A stretch of 64,000 bases of DNA. It comes from Aquimarina macrocephali JAMB N27 (GTDB lineage Bacteria; Bacteroidota; Bacteroidia; Flavobacteriales; Flavobacteriaceae). Below, one piece after another: positions 16,502 through 25,824 of this stretch (position 1 is the stretch's first letter; every line of letters starts with the position of its first letter). Position numbers and translations under genes: made by a program. The stretch is from NCBI RefSeq assembly GCF_000520995.1, contig NZ_JACA01000001.1, forward strand, positions 62,001 to 126,000, read 5' to 3'. The notes under the pieces were generated by a model. The model was not told where the DNA came from. It ran no database searches and saw only the letters and a list, made by a program, of their open reading frames with translations.

Positions 16502-17413
16502 ATGGTAGACATCACTCATAAAACATCTACGCTGAGAATTGCAACAGCTCAGGCAATTGTAAAGGTTAGTAAACCCGAAACTATAGAGGCTATAGAACAA
16601 GGTACCGTTCCTAAAGGGGACGTATTTGCAATGAGCAAAGCTGCAGGGTTACTTGGTGTAAAAAAAACTCCGGATTTACTACCTGATTGCCACCCATTAC
16701 CTATAGAATATACCGGAATTGAGTATACCATTGAAGGGTTAGAAATCACAGTTTTGGTTACTATAAAAACAATTTATAAAACTGGTGTAGAGGTAGAAGC
16801 AATGCATGGAGCAAGTGTTGTTGCTCTAAATATGTATGATATGCTGAAACCTATCGATAAAGGTGTCGAGATTCATCATATTAAATTACTGAATAAAAAA
16901 GGAGGGAAATCTGATTATAAGGATAAATTTAGAAGAGATCTTAAGGCTGCTGTTATTGTTTGTTCTGATACTATTTCTGAAGGAAAGAAAGAAGATAAAG
17001 CTGGTAAAGCCATCATCGCAAAATTAGAAAAATGCGAAGTTGATATTTTAGATTATGTAATCATCCCCGATGAAACCGAAATCATACAGGAAAATGCAAA
17101 ACAGTATCAACAACAAGGAGCGGATCTCATTATTTATACCGGGGGTACTGGCCTCTCTAAACGAGATGTTACCCCAGATGCATTAAAACCACTTTTAGAT
17201 CGAACCATTCCTGGTATCGAAGAGGCCGTACGTAAATATGGACAAGATCGTATGCCCTACTCTATGTTATCAAGAAGTGTAGCAGGAACAATTAAAAATA
17301 CCCTGGTATTAGCATTACCAGGATCTACTAATGGAGCAAAAGAATCTATGGATGCAATTTTTCCTGAAGTATTACATGTGTTTAGAATTTTAAAAGGAGC
17401 GAGACATGACTAA
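16502..17413 (+). CDS. moaCB: Bifunctional MoaC-MoaB fusion
   Basis: A 303-residue fusion. Residues 1-150 are MoaC, cyclic pyranopterin monophosphate synthase, with DCHPL (about 60-64) and the MoaC motif VEVEAMHGASVVALNMYDML. Residues about 155-303 are MoaB/MogA, the molybdopterin adenylyltransferase, with the TGGTGLSKRDVTPDA loop and LPGSTNGAKE. One polypeptide thus covers an early and a late Moco step. Such fusions are known in Bacteroidota. The reading frame overlaps moaA by 8 bases. Confidence 0.92.
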   Translation: MVDITHKTSTLRIATAQAIVKVSKPETIEAIEQGTVPKGDVFAMSKAAGLLGVKKTPDLLPDCHPLPIEYTGIEYTIEGLEITVLVTIKTIYKTGVEVEAMHGASVVALNMYDMLKPIDKGVEIHHIKLLNKKGGKSDYKDKFRRDLKAAVIVCSDTISEGKKEDKAGKAIIAKLEKCEVDILDYVIIPDETEIIQENAKQYQQQGADLIIYTGGTGLSKRDVTPDALKPLLDRTIPGIEEAVRKYGQDRMPYSMLSRSVAGTIKNTLVLALPGSTNGAKESMDAIFPEVLHVFRILKGARHD

Positions 17414-18410
17414 GTCAAATATACTTACCGATACCTTTGGCAGAAAACACAATTACCTGCGTATTTCACTCACAGAGCGATGTAATCTTCGATGTACCTA
17501 CTGCATGCCAGCAGATGGCATTCAATTATCTCCCAAAGATCACCTTATGACCTATGAGGAAATTTATACCATCGCCAAAGAATTTGTAAGCATGGGAGTT
17601 ACCAAAATTCGGTTGACAGGAGGAGAACCTTTGATACGCAAAGATGCTGCTCTTATTATGGAAAAACTCTCCTCACTTCCTGTTCAATTAACATTAACTA
17701 CCAATGGTGTGATTGTGGATAAATTTATAGATCACTTCAAAAAATGTGATATCAAAACCCTTAATGTTAGTCTGGATTCTCTGGATACCAAAAAAAATAA
17801 AGAAATTACCCGTAGATCATACTTCGAAAAAGTATATCAGAATATCATTTTATTAGTCAAAGAAGGTTTTCAGGTAAAAGTGAATTGTGTTTTGATGAAA
17901 GATTTTAATGATGATGAGGTCATTGATTTTATTAATTTGAGCGAAAACTTACCTGTACATGTTCGGTTTATCGAGTTTATGCCCTTTGACGGGAATCAAT
18001 GGAATATGGAGAGACTGGTTTCTCTACAAGAGATTCTCTCTAAAGTACATTCTAATTTTAAAGAGAATGAGGTTATAAAACTCCAAGACGCCCCTAATGA
18101 CACTACAAAAAGTTATCAAATAAAAGGGTATCAAGGTACTTTTGCTATTATAAGCTCTGTGACCAATCCATTTTGTGATGGTTGCAATAGAATACGTCTA
18201 ACTGCAAACGGGCAGATAAAAAACTGTTTATTCTCTTCAAAAGAATCAGATCTTTTGACCACACTAAGAGCAGGAGAATCAATAATTCCTATCATTCAAA
18301 AAGCAGTACAAACCAAATTTAAAGTACGTAACGGGATGGATACACTCGATAAATTTAGCCAACCAGACATGCATTCTAATAATCGTAGTATGATTGCTAT
18401 TGGAGGTTAA
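17406..18410 (+). CDS. moaA: GTP 3',8-cyclase MoaA
   Basis: A 334-residue radical-SAM enzyme that, with MoaC, turns GTP into cyclic pyranopterin monophosphate. The N-terminal cluster motif CNLRCTYC gives C26, C30 and C33. LTGGEPL is the SAM-binding turn. The C-terminal second cluster is CDGCNRIRLTANGQIKNC. The sequence ends in Gly-Gly (AIGG), as MoaA proteins do. It is the last gene of the Moco operon; no molybdate transporter genes occur in this window. Confidence 0.94.
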   Translation: MTKSNILTDTFGRKHNYLRISLTERCNLRCTYCMPADGIQLSPKDHLMTYEEIYTIAKEFVSMGVTKIRLTGGEPLIRKDAALIMEKLSSLPVQLTLTTNGVIVDKFIDHFKKCDIKTLNVSLDSLDTKKNKEITRRSYFEKVYQNIILLVKEGFQVKVNCVLMKDFNDDEVIDFINLSENLPVHVRFIEFMPFDGNQWNMERLVSLQEILSKVHSNFKENEVIKLQDAPNDTTKSYQIKGYQGTFAIISSVTNPFCDGCNRIRLTANGQIKNCLFSSKESDLLTTLRAGESIIPIIQKAVQTKFKVRNGMDTLDKFSQPDMHSNNRSMIAIGG

Positions 18411-18443
18411 CTCATTCTTAACAAAGATAATAGACTGATGTTA

Positions 18444-18486
18444 TGACGGATATCATAGTTATTCTATGCTATCTGATCTATTTTTA
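18444..18486 (+). promoter_or_regulatory. FNR-like box and promoter of usp-cls operon
   Basis: TGACGGATATCA (18444-18455) fits TGAYnnnnRTCA. Exactly 23 bases later comes the -7-like octamer TATTTTTA (18479-18486). The predicted start is near 18492, just before the Usp ATG at 18508. This is the same geometry as ten other promoters in the window. Confidence 0.7.
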
Positions 18487-18507
18487 GAACTATAAATCTT
18501 TTTATTC

Positions 18508-19344
18508 ATGAAAAATATCCTTCTTCCCACCGACTTTTCAGACAACGCCAGAAATGCAATACATTATGCTCTAGAGTTTTTTAAAAATGAACTCTGCACT
18601 TTTCACCTCTTTAATGTACAAAAGGCATCTCATTATACTACAGATGATCTTATGGCTGCTCCCGCTAATACAACAATCCACCAATCAGTGATTAGCGATG
18701 TTAAAAAAAAACTCAAGCAAATGGTTGAAGAGCTAACCGACCAATATCCAAACGAAAACTATACATTTAATACCATTACCGATTATGATGTCTTTACAGA
18801 TGCTATTCGACAAACAGTTAAATCTAAGAACATAGATATAATCATTATGGGAACAAATGGTGCTACAGGAGCATCAGAAGTTGTGTTTGGCAGTAATACA
18901 CTTAATGTCATTCGTAAAATAGATTGCCCTATAATTGCAATCCCAAAAGGATGTAAGTATAAAGACCCAAAAACTATTTTATATGCTATAGATTACTGGG
19001 ATCATTTTAACACAGAAGGTATTGAACCTTTGATGGATACTATAATAAAACATAAATCTTCTTTACGGGTTCTTAAAATTAAAGAAGATGATACTGTTAC
19101 TGTAGCCGATTTTGATGACAAAAAACATATGAAGGAGTTTTTTAAAGAAATAAATCATACATTTCATTCTATTATTAATGTACCCACTGCTTTAGCTATT
19201 AATAGTTTTGTACAAATCATGGACATTGATATGACGGCCATGTTTATCAAAAGAGAAACATTTTTAGATCGGTTTTTTAAGGGGTCAGAAACTTCTAAAA
19301 TAAGTTATGGAACAAGAGTACCTCTTTTAATTATGCATAGTTAA
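18508..19344 (+). CDS. Universal stress protein, tandem UspA domains
   Basis: A 278-residue cytosolic protein of two UspA folds. Domain 1 starts MKNILLPTDFSDNARNAIHYAL and carries the ATP-binding signature GTNGATGASEVVFGSN (G-x2-G-x9-G-S) at about 113-128. Domain 2 has no such loop. Seven related Usp genes lie in this window. It is led by an FNR-like box, so expression at low oxygen is expected. It probably shares a transcript with the cardiolipin synthase gene 25 bases downstream. Confidence 0.88.
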   Translation: MKNILLPTDFSDNARNAIHYALEFFKNELCTFHLFNVQKASHYTTDDLMAAPANTTIHQSVISDVKKKLKQMVEELTDQYPNENYTFNTITDYDVFTDAIRQTVKSKNIDIIIMGTNGATGASEVVFGSNTLNVIRKIDCPIIAIPKGCKYKDPKTILYAIDYWDHFNTEGIEPLMDTIIKHKSSLRVLKIKEDDTVTVADFDDKKHMKEFFKEINHTFHSIINVPTALAINSFVQIMDIDMTAMFIKRETFLDRFFKGSETSKISYGTRVPLLIMHS

Positions 19345-19369
19345 TATGCTTATAAAACTCAAATAATAC

Positions 19370-20791
19370 ATGTTATTATATATTGCTACAACGCTTTATA
19401 TCCTACTAGGAGTTTTTATTGTCATACGATTGCTTTTAAACGGAATGCGTCCTACAAAAACATTGGCCTGGCTTCTTACTATTTTTACTATTCCTGTTGG
19501 CGGAATCTTTTTGTACTTAATGCTTGGTAGAAATCGCAGAAAAAATAAATTATTCCGATTAAAACATACCCCAAAAGTAACCTCGTATATTACAAAAGCA
19601 TTAGATCAATATTCTCCAATAACAGAAGAAGAATACACAGAACATCATAAAATCATTTCTTTGATTACCAAAAACTCCTACTTCGCTCCCTGCACAGGAA
19701 ATGAGGTGAAATTACTTAAAAATGGCGAAGCTACTTTTCAGGCTATATTTGATGCTTTGGAGAGTGCAGAGTATTTTATCCATTTAGAATATTACATTTT
19801 TGAAGAAGGTAAATTAACATCTGATCTTTTTGAGCTTTTTCATAAAAAAGTAAAAAACGGAGTAAAAGTACGGGTGTTGTACGACGGCATTGGTAGTATG
19901 TCTTTGAGTAAAAAGTATATCAAAAAACTGCAATCTATTGGAGTCGAAATCCATAAATTCTTACCTATCAAGTTTGGTAAATTTTTATCATCGATAAACT
20001 ATAGAAACCATCGTAAGATTATAGTAATAGACGGTAAAATTGCATTTACAGGGGGCATCAACGTATCTGATAAATACGTAAAAGGCGATGCTAATCTAGG
20101 GGCTTGGCACGATATGCATTTACAACTTAATGGACCCGTTGTTCATAGTCTTCAGGCCATTTTTGCAATGGATTGGTATATGATAAGTGCTAATGATGAA
20201 GTCCTGGAGACTTCATATTTTCATACGTATAAAAAAATAGAAGGTTCTACAGTTCAAATCGTACATAGTGGTCCGGATTCTGATTTTTCGGCAACTCAAC
20301 AGATGTATTTCTCTATAATTAATGAAGCCAAAGACTATATCTATATTACAAACCCCTATATTATCCCAGGAGAATCTATTCTGGATGCACTAAAAGTGGC
20401 ATCAATGAGCGGAATTGATGTAAGAGTATTACTTTCAGAAAAATCGGATAACGTTATAGTCAAATGGTGTATTCGTTCTTATTTTGAAGACCTACTACAG
20501 GCAGGAGTAAAAATATATCTATTCTCAGAAGGGTTTTTACATAGTAAAACCATTGTAGCAGACAACACCATATCATCTGTAGGAACAACTAATCTGGATG
20601 TTAGAAGTTTTGAACAAAACTATGAAGTAAATGCAGTAATCTACGATGATAATTTTGCTGTAGAATTAAGGGATGATTTTTTAAGAGATATTAAAAATAG
20701 CAAGCAATTGGATTTTAGCACTTTTATACAACGTCCCTGGAGTGAAAAATTAAAAGAAGGTTTTTCCAAAATCTTTAGTCCGGTTTTGTAA
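19370..20791 (+). CDS. cls: Cardiolipin synthase (phospholipase D family)
   Basis: A 473-residue membrane enzyme that condenses phosphatidylglycerol molecules into cardiolipin. Two N-terminal membrane helices (about 1-20 and 34-53) precede two PLD catalytic motifs: HRKIIVIDG (near 215-223) and HSKTIVADN (near 390-398). The length fits bacterial Cls. It sits in an operon with Usp and a patatin-like lipase, which suggests membrane lipid remodelling under the low-oxygen/stress programme. Confidence 0.9.
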   Translation: MLLYIATTLYILLGVFIVIRLLLNGMRPTKTLAWLLTIFTIPVGGIFLYLMLGRNRRKNKLFRLKHTPKVTSYITKALDQYSPITEEEYTEHHKIISLITKNSYFAPCTGNEVKLLKNGEATFQAIFDALESAEYFIHLEYYIFEEGKLTSDLFELFHKKVKNGVKVRVLYDGIGSMSLSKKYIKKLQSIGVEIHKFLPIKFGKFLSSINYRNHRKIIVIDGKIAFTGGINVSDKYVKGDANLGAWHDMHLQLNGPVVHSLQAIFAMDWYMISANDEVLETSYFHTYKKIEGSTVQIVHSGPDSDFSATQQMYFSIINEAKDYIYITNPYIIPGESILDALKVASMSGIDVRVLLSEKSDNVIVKWCIRSYFEDLLQAGVKIYLFSEGFLHSKTIVADNTISSVGTTNLDVRSFEQNYEVNAVIYDDNFAVELRDDFLRDIKNSKQLDFSTFIQRPWSEKLKEGFSKIFSPVL

Positions 20792-20805
20792 ATTTATTGA
20801 GGAAA

Positions 20806-21585
20806 ATGAAAGCATTTAAAAACATAGGGGTAGTACTCTCTGGCGGAGGGTTTAAAGGTGTTGCACACATAGGAGTTATACATGCCTTGGAAGAAGCTGG
20901 AATGACTGTCGATTTTGTTTCGGGTACAAGTGCAGGGGCTATTGTAGGATCACTATATGCTGGTGGTTATGCTCCAGAGGAAATGAAAAATTTCTTTACC
21001 AAAACACCTTTATTTAAATTAAATCGATTCTCTCGAAAAAAAGCCGGTTTTTTAGATTCTGAAAAATTCTATAATGACCTACTTACCTATTTTCCCAAAA
21101 ACTCCTTTGAATCTCTACATAAAAAATTATTTGTTACCGCCACTAATCTTATTGAGGGAACAACAAAAGTATTTAACACAGGAGAATTGATAAAACCTTT
21201 ATTAGCATCTGCCGCATTTCCAGGTGTTTTTACTCCGGTTACAATTGATAATGAATTATATGCCGATGGTGGGATTTTGGATAACTTTCCGGTATCACCG
21301 CTCAAAAAACATTGTGACCTGATTATTGGTGTAGATGTGTCCCCGATTAGGAAACCAAAGATTTCTGATTTTAAACACTCATACAATGTTATGCAACGAG
21401 CCTATTATCTTAGAGCTATGCCAAATGCTGAAATTAAATTTAATCTCTGTGATATAATAGTTCAACCAAAGAAATTGGTTAATCATGGTATTTTTAGCAG
21501 TAATAGTTTGGATAAAATATATGATCTTGGATATCAGGAAGCAAAACTACAATTAGGATTATTTCTAAAAAATCAAGAAGAATGA
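20806..21585 (+). CDS. Patatin-like phospholipase
   Basis: A 259-residue acyl hydrolase. It has the oxyanion loop SGGGFKG (12-18), the nucleophile elbow GTSAG (40-44, Ser42) and the dyad partner Asp154 in ADGG. ATG 20806 is used because AGGA stands in front of it; a TTG nine bases earlier is less likely. The stop overlaps the start of the Crp/Fnr gene by four bases (ATGA), so the two are coupled. It probably acts on membrane lipids together with the neighbouring cardiolipin synthase. Confidence 0.88.
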   Translation: MKAFKNIGVVLSGGGFKGVAHIGVIHALEEAGMTVDFVSGTSAGAIVGSLYAGGYAPEEMKNFFTKTPLFKLNRFSRKKAGFLDSEKFYNDLLTYFPKNSFESLHKKLFVTATNLIEGTTKVFNTGELIKPLLASAAFPGVFTPVTIDNELYADGGILDNFPVSPLKKHCDLIIGVDVSPIRKPKISDFKHSYNVMQRAYYLRAMPNAEIKFNLCDIIVQPKKLVNHGIFSSNSLDKIYDLGYQEAKLQLGLFLKNQEE

Positions 21586-22214
21586 TTAAAGAAATAAAAA
21601 ATAAATATGGTCATCTTTTTGAAGACGAATTGCTTGAAGAAATTAATCAGGTAGGTACTTTTAAAGAAATCCCCGAAGGTTTTGAGCTTATCAAACCCGG
21701 AAGCTATATTAAATATATGCCTTTGATCATTAGTGGTGCCATAAAAGTGCTTAGAGAAGATCATGATGGCGACGAATTATTATTGTATTTTTTAGAACAA
21801 GGAGATACTTGTGCTATGACATTATCTTGCTGTCTGGGACATCATAAAAGTGAAATTAAAGCCATTGCCGAGACAGATACCAAATTAGTAATGATTCCTA
21901 TCGAAAGAATGGAAGAATGGACCACAAAATACAAATCCTGGAGAAACTTTGTTTTTAGTAGCTATCATAAACGATTAATAGAAACCATTGAAACCATAGA
22001 CAGTATTGCTTTTCTAAATATGGATGATCGATTATTAAAACATCTTAAGGATAAAACCAAAATCAGTCATACCAAAATTATCAATACTACACATCAACAA
22101 ATTGCATATGATCTTCATACCTCTAGAGTAGTGATTTCCAGGTTACTTAAAAAACTTGAAAAAAAAGGTGTTGTTAAGCTTAATAGGAACAATATCGAAG
22201 TATTAGAAATGTAA
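21582..22214 (+). CDS. Crp/Fnr-family regulator with NtcA-like recognition helix
   Basis: A 210-residue regulator with a cyclic-nucleotide-type sensory domain (about 20-130), a long dimer helix and a winged HTH (about 150-205). The recognition helix reads TSRVVISRLLKKL (180-192). FNR and CRP carry a Glu three or four positions before the key Arg; here it is Val. The R-V-x-[VI]-x-R pattern instead resembles NtcA, whose site is GTA-N8-TAC. GTAACnnnnGTTAC palindromes lie 45 bases downstream of this gene and before two other sulfur units. C77, C83 and C84 in the sensory domain could serve thiol or persulfide sensing, which is speculation. Confidence 0.87.
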   Translation: MIKEIKNKYGHLFEDELLEEINQVGTFKEIPEGFELIKPGSYIKYMPLIISGAIKVLREDHDGDELLLYFLEQGDTCAMTLSCCLGHHKSEIKAIAETDTKLVMIPIERMEEWTTKYKSWRNFVFSSYHKRLIETIETIDSIAFLNMDDRLLKHLKDKTKISHTKIINTTHQQIAYDLHTSRVVISRLLKKLEKKGVVKLNRNNIEVLEM

Positions 22215-22258
22215 AATTTTGATATACTTAATAGAGAATTAAGCCGTAAATAAGCTTT

Positions 22259-22302
22259 GTAACAATTGTTACTGTATTGCAATAATAATTGCCTTATTTT
22301 TG
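22259..22302 (+). promoter_or_regulatory. GTAAC-type Crp box and promoter of persulfide dioxygenase gene
   Basis: GTAACAATTGTTAC (22259-22272) is a perfect 14-base palindrome. A perfect -7 element TATTTTTG begins at 22295, 29.5 bases from the palindrome centre. That is the same centre-to-promoter distance as the FNR-like boxes in this window. The predicted start is near 22308. Confidence 0.7.
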
Positions 22303-22366
22303 AATAATAAATAATAAATGCATAGCTTCTCTTCCTAAAATCAAGAAAAGTTTAAAAATAGAATAC

Positions 22367-23779
22367 ATGACGATAGAACAAATATACACAGGGTGCCTCG
22401 CTCAGGGAGCTTATTATATAGAAAGTAATGGTGAAGTAGCAATTATAGATCCTCTAAGAGAAATAAAACCATATATAGAAAAAGCAGATGAAGATAATGC
22501 AAAAATCAAGTATATTTTTGAAACTCATTTTCATGCAGATTTTGTAAGTGGTCATGTAACGCTGGCTAAAGAAACTGGTGCTGATATTATATTTGGACCT
22601 AGTGCCAATCCCTCTTTTGAAGCAACAATTGCCAAAGATAAGCAAGAGTTTCGGCTAGGAGAAATTACGATAATTGCTTTACATACTCCTGGACATACTA
22701 TGGAGAGCACCACCTATCTTCTAAAAGATGCAACAGGTAAAGATCATGCTATTTTTAGTGGAGATACTTTATTTCTTGGTGATGTTGGTCGCCCGGATCT
22801 TGCTCAAAAAGCTGCACATATGACTCAGGAAGAGTTGGCAGCAACGCTTTATGACAGCTTACGTACCAAAATTATGCCTCTGGCAGATGATGTTATTGTA
22901 TATCCTGCACATGGTGCTGGTTCTGCATGTGGTAAAAACATGATGAAAGAGACAGTAGATACTTTAGGGAACCAAAAGAAAATGAATTATGCTCTTAGAG
23001 CAGATATGACTAAAGAAGAGTTCGTAAAAGAAGTCACAGATGGATTACTACCTCCTCCTTCATATTTTCCACTTAATGTGAAAATGAATAAAGAAGGTTA
23101 TACCGATATAGATGAAGTAATTCAAAAAGGATCAAGGCCGTTTTCTCCTAAAGATTTTGAAGCTTTCGCTAATGAAACTGGCGCTATAGTTCTAGATGTA
23201 AGACATCAGAATGAATATGTAAAAGGACATATTCCCCGATCCATATTTATTGGTATTGATGGTGGATTTGCGCCATGGGTTGGAGCATTAATAGCAGATG
23301 TACAACAACCTATTTTATTAGTAACCCCAGAAGGAAGAGTAGAAGAAACAATTACTCGGTTATCAAGAGTAGGGTTTGATAATACCCTGGGATATCTCGA
23401 AGGTGGTTTCGAAGCCTGGAAAAAAGCAAGTAAAGACTATGATACCTTAACTTCAATCTCTGCATTAGAATTTAAAAATGCTATAGCTGATGATGATATT
23501 CCTGTTTTTGATGTACGTAAAGAAAGTGAGTTTATAGCAGAACATATTGATGATGCTCATAATACACCATTGGATTTTATTAATGATTATTTAGCTGAAT
23601 TCCCTACCGATAAAACCTTCTATGTACATTGTGCAGGAGGATATCGTTCTGTGATTGCAGCATCTATACTAAAAAGTCGAGGGATTCATAACCTTATTGA
23701 TATAGCCGGAGGTTTCAAAGACATTAAAGAAGTAGGTATTAAAACTACAGATTATGTGTGCCCATCTACCATAAAGTAA
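22367..23779 (+). CDS. Persulfide dioxygenase-like MBL-fold protein with two rhodanese domains
   Basis: A 470-residue protein. The metallo-beta-lactamase domain (1-245) has iron ligands in THFHADF (H54, H56, D58), H110, D133 and H182, as in ETHE1/CstB-type persulfide dioxygenases, which oxidise persulfide to sulfite. Rhodanese domain 1 (about 260-355) has Thr in place of the catalytic cysteine. Rhodanese domain 2 (about 365-465) has Cys422 in HCAGGYRS. It probably oxidises or transfers persulfide sulfur. Its promoter carries a GTAAC palindrome shared with the YeeE and sulfite dehydrogenase genes. Confidence 0.85.
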   Translation: MTIEQIYTGCLAQGAYYIESNGEVAIIDPLREIKPYIEKADEDNAKIKYIFETHFHADFVSGHVTLAKETGADIIFGPSANPSFEATIAKDKQEFRLGEITIIALHTPGHTMESTTYLLKDATGKDHAIFSGDTLFLGDVGRPDLAQKAAHMTQEELAATLYDSLRTKIMPLADDVIVYPAHGAGSACGKNMMKETVDTLGNQKKMNYALRADMTKEEFVKEVTDGLLPPPSYFPLNVKMNKEGYTDIDEVIQKGSRPFSPKDFEAFANETGAIVLDVRHQNEYVKGHIPRSIFIGIDGGFAPWVGALIADVQQPILLVTPEGRVEETITRLSRVGFDNTLGYLEGGFEAWKKASKDYDTLTSISALEFKNAIADDDIPVFDVRKESEFIAEHIDDAHNTPLDFINDYLAEFPTDKTFYVHCAGGYRSVIAASILKSRGIHNLIDIAGGFKDIKEVGIKTTDYVCPSTIK

Positions 23780-23793
23780 AATATAAAAACTCT

Positions 23794-23837
23794 GTAACCT
23801 AAGTTACAGACAACTCATTTTCAATTTAATTACTTTG
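23794..23837 (+). promoter_or_regulatory. GTAAC-type Crp box and promoter of yeeE pair
   Basis: TGTAAC-CTAA-GTTACA has perfect 6-base arms (core 23794-23807). The -7-like octamer TTACTTTG starts at 23830, again 29.5 bases from the centre, with one departure from TAnnTTTG. The predicted start is near 23843, and the ATG is at 23856. Confidence 0.65.
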
Positions 23838-23855
23838 TCTAAAAAATTAATATAA

Positions 23856-24413
23856 ATGGATTGGATTTATAATCCCTGGCCGTGGTATGTATCGGGACCA
23901 CTAATTGCATTAGTATTATTTTTATTACTAATGGTTGGAAAAAGATTTGGTATGTCATCTAATTTAAGAACGATATGTACTATCTGCGGAGCAGGGAAAA
24001 CAACTGATTTTTTTAGATTCGACTGGAAAGCTCAGCGATGGAACCTAGTTGTAGTACTTGGTGTAATTATAGGAGGATTCATTGCCAATACTTTTTTATC
24101 GGTAGATAATTCTGTATCCATTAATCCAAAAGTAGCCTCAGAGCTTCAATCCAAAGGTTTTAATAGTGCCGGAATGGAATATATGCCTGATATGTTATTT
24201 TCTAATGAAGCCTTAACAGATCCCAAAGTGCTCTTTTTACTCATAATCGGAGGACTATTTGTAGGTTTTGGAGCCAGATATGCTGGCGGGTGTACTTCTG
24301 GGCATGCTATCTCTGGGTTAAGTAATCTGCAAATCCCTTCTCTTATTGCCGTAATTGGATTTTTTATTGGCGGACTAACCATGGTACACTTTATTTTTCC
24401 TTTAATTTTTTAA
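23856..24413 (+). CDS. YeeE/YedE-type sulfur transporter, first half
   Basis: A 185-residue inner-membrane protein with about four or five helices. The conserved motif GGCTSGHAISGL (about 148-159) contains the cysteine used to relay thiosulfate or other sulfur compounds in the YeeE/TsuA family. Full-length members have two such halves; here the second half is a separate gene 4 bases downstream, the PmpA/PmpB-like arrangement. It is expected to move reduced sulfur for the persulfide dioxygenase encoded just before. Confidence 0.83.
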   Translation: MDWIYNPWPWYVSGPLIALVLFLLLMVGKRFGMSSNLRTICTICGAGKTTDFFRFDWKAQRWNLVVVLGVIIGGFIANTFLSVDNSVSINPKVASELQSKGFNSAGMEYMPDMLFSNEALTDPKVLFLLIIGGLFVGFGARYAGGCTSGHAISGLSNLQIPSLIAVIGFFIGGLTMVHFIFPLIF

Positions 24414-24417
24414 ACAT

Positions 24418-24831
24418 ATGCGTTCAATTATATATTTAGGTATTGGTATTTTTTTCGGAATCGTCTTATTCAAATCAGAAGCGGCATCGTGGTTTAGAAT
24501 CTATGAAATGTTTCAGTTTGGATCCTTTCATATGTATGGAATCATTGGATCTGCAGTAGGACTAGGCATTATCATTACTCAAACTATAAAAAGATTTAAA
24601 ATAAAGTCGTTTTATGGTGACCCCATAACTTTTGCTCCTAAAAATAGAAGTTTCAAAAGGTATATCTTTGGAGGCATTCTATTTGGATTAGGATGGGCTC
24701 TTGCCGGGGCATGCCCTGGACCTATGTTTGTTCTTTTGGGAGCTGGTTATTTGCCAATTTTAATTGTGCTTATCTCTTCTATATTGGGCACTTTACTATA
24801 CGGAATAGTTAAAAACAAATTACCTCACTAA
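24418..24831 (+). CDS. YeeE/YedE-type sulfur transporter, second half
   Basis: A 137-residue partner of the preceding protein with about four helices. The motif GLGWALAGACPGPMFVLLGAGY (about 97-118) carries the conserved cysteine. Its 3' end overlaps the convergent lactate dehydrogenase-like gene by 12 bases, so no room exists for a normal terminator. Confidence 0.82.
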   Translation: MRSIIYLGIGIFFGIVLFKSEAASWFRIYEMFQFGSFHMYGIIGSAVGLGIIITQTIKRFKIKSFYGDPITFAPKNRSFKRYIFGGILFGLGWALAGACPGPMFVLLGAGYLPILIVLISSILGTLLYGIVKNKLPH

Positions 24832-25824
24832 CTCTGGGGTCAATTCGTTTTTACCAGGCTTATTTTGTTGCCAGCAATTGATATTATAAAAGGTTGTTTC
24901 TGCAATAGTTGTGAGAGCTTCTTTGGTTGCAAAAGCCTGATGCGGAGTAAGAATTACATTGGGTAAATCAATAAGTTGTTGTAGTGTTTTATCTTCATGC
25001 TTATTTTCAGAATGATCGTAAAAAAAGATTCCACTTTCATATTCATAAACATCTGCTCCATATCCAGCAATTCTTTTTGAGATTAAAGCTTGCAATAGAT
25101 CTTGTGTATGCACTAATGCTCCCCGTGCAACATTAATAAGTATCGCTTCCTTTTTCATATGCTGAATTCGATCGATATCTATAAGATAGTGGGTTTGTGT
25201 ATTGAGCGGGATACATAAAAAGATAATATCAGATTGTCTGCATAAATTTTCAAGATCCATATACAACACCTGATACTCTTCTTCCAATTTTTTATCTTCA
25301 TAAATATCATGGGCTATGATCTCACAATTAAACCCGTGCATTATTCTGGTAATTGTTTTTCCTATTCTACCGGTTCCAATAATACCAATAGTTTTTTTAT
25401 TGATATCAAAACCTACAAGATTACTCAACGAAAAATTATATGTATTAACCTGATGATTAGAGGGTATGAGTTTGCGGCTAAGAGCTAACAATAATGCAAT
25501 AGCATGTTCTGCTATGGTTTGCGGAGAATATCCTGCTGCATTAGCTACTTTGATTCCTAATTTTTTAGCTGTATTAATATTTACATTGTCATATCCTGTA
25601 GAACGAAGTGCTATATATTTGACTCCAAAATCTTTCAATCTTTCCAAAACCATAGAAGATCCATTATCTGCAGAAAAAATAGATATCGCATCAAAACCTA
25701 ACGCCAACTCAACAGTTTTTGGAGTAAGCCGTTCTGGTACATATTTAATTTGATGTTTGTCATTATTTGCTTTTTCCAGAAAGGGAATTTCAAAGTCCTT
25801 GGCACTATATATCAATATCTTCAT
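24820..25824 (-). CDS. ldhA: D-lactate dehydrogenase-like 2-hydroxyacid dehydrogenase
   Basis: A 334-residue NAD-dependent enzyme. The Rossmann motif GIIGTGRIG is present, as are the catalytic triad positions: Arg in NVARGALVHT, Glu in the YEYESG region and His in LTPHQAF. It most resembles fermentative D-lactate dehydrogenases, giving NAD regeneration without oxygen. I start at the ATG at 25824 (MKILIYSAKDFE), since the longer form adds five residues without family support. It overlaps the upstream lipoprotein gene by 20 bases and is probably co-transcribed with it. Confidence 0.85.
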   Translation of the reverse strand: MKILIYSAKDFEIPFLEKANNDKHQIKYVPERLTPKTVELALGFDAISIFSADNGSSMVLERLKDFGVKYIALRSTGYDNVNINTAKKLGIKVANAAGYSPQTIAEHAIALLLALSRKLIPSNHQVNTYNFSLSNLVGFDINKKTIGIIGTGRIGKTITRIMHGFNCEIIAHDIYEDKKLEEEYQVLYMDLENLCRQSDIIFLCIPLNTQTHYLIDIDRIQHMKKEAILINVARGALVHTQDLLQALISKRIAGYGADVYEYESGIFFYDHSENKHEDKTLQQLIDLPNVILTPHQAFATKEALTTIAETTFYNINCWQQNKPGKNELTPELVR

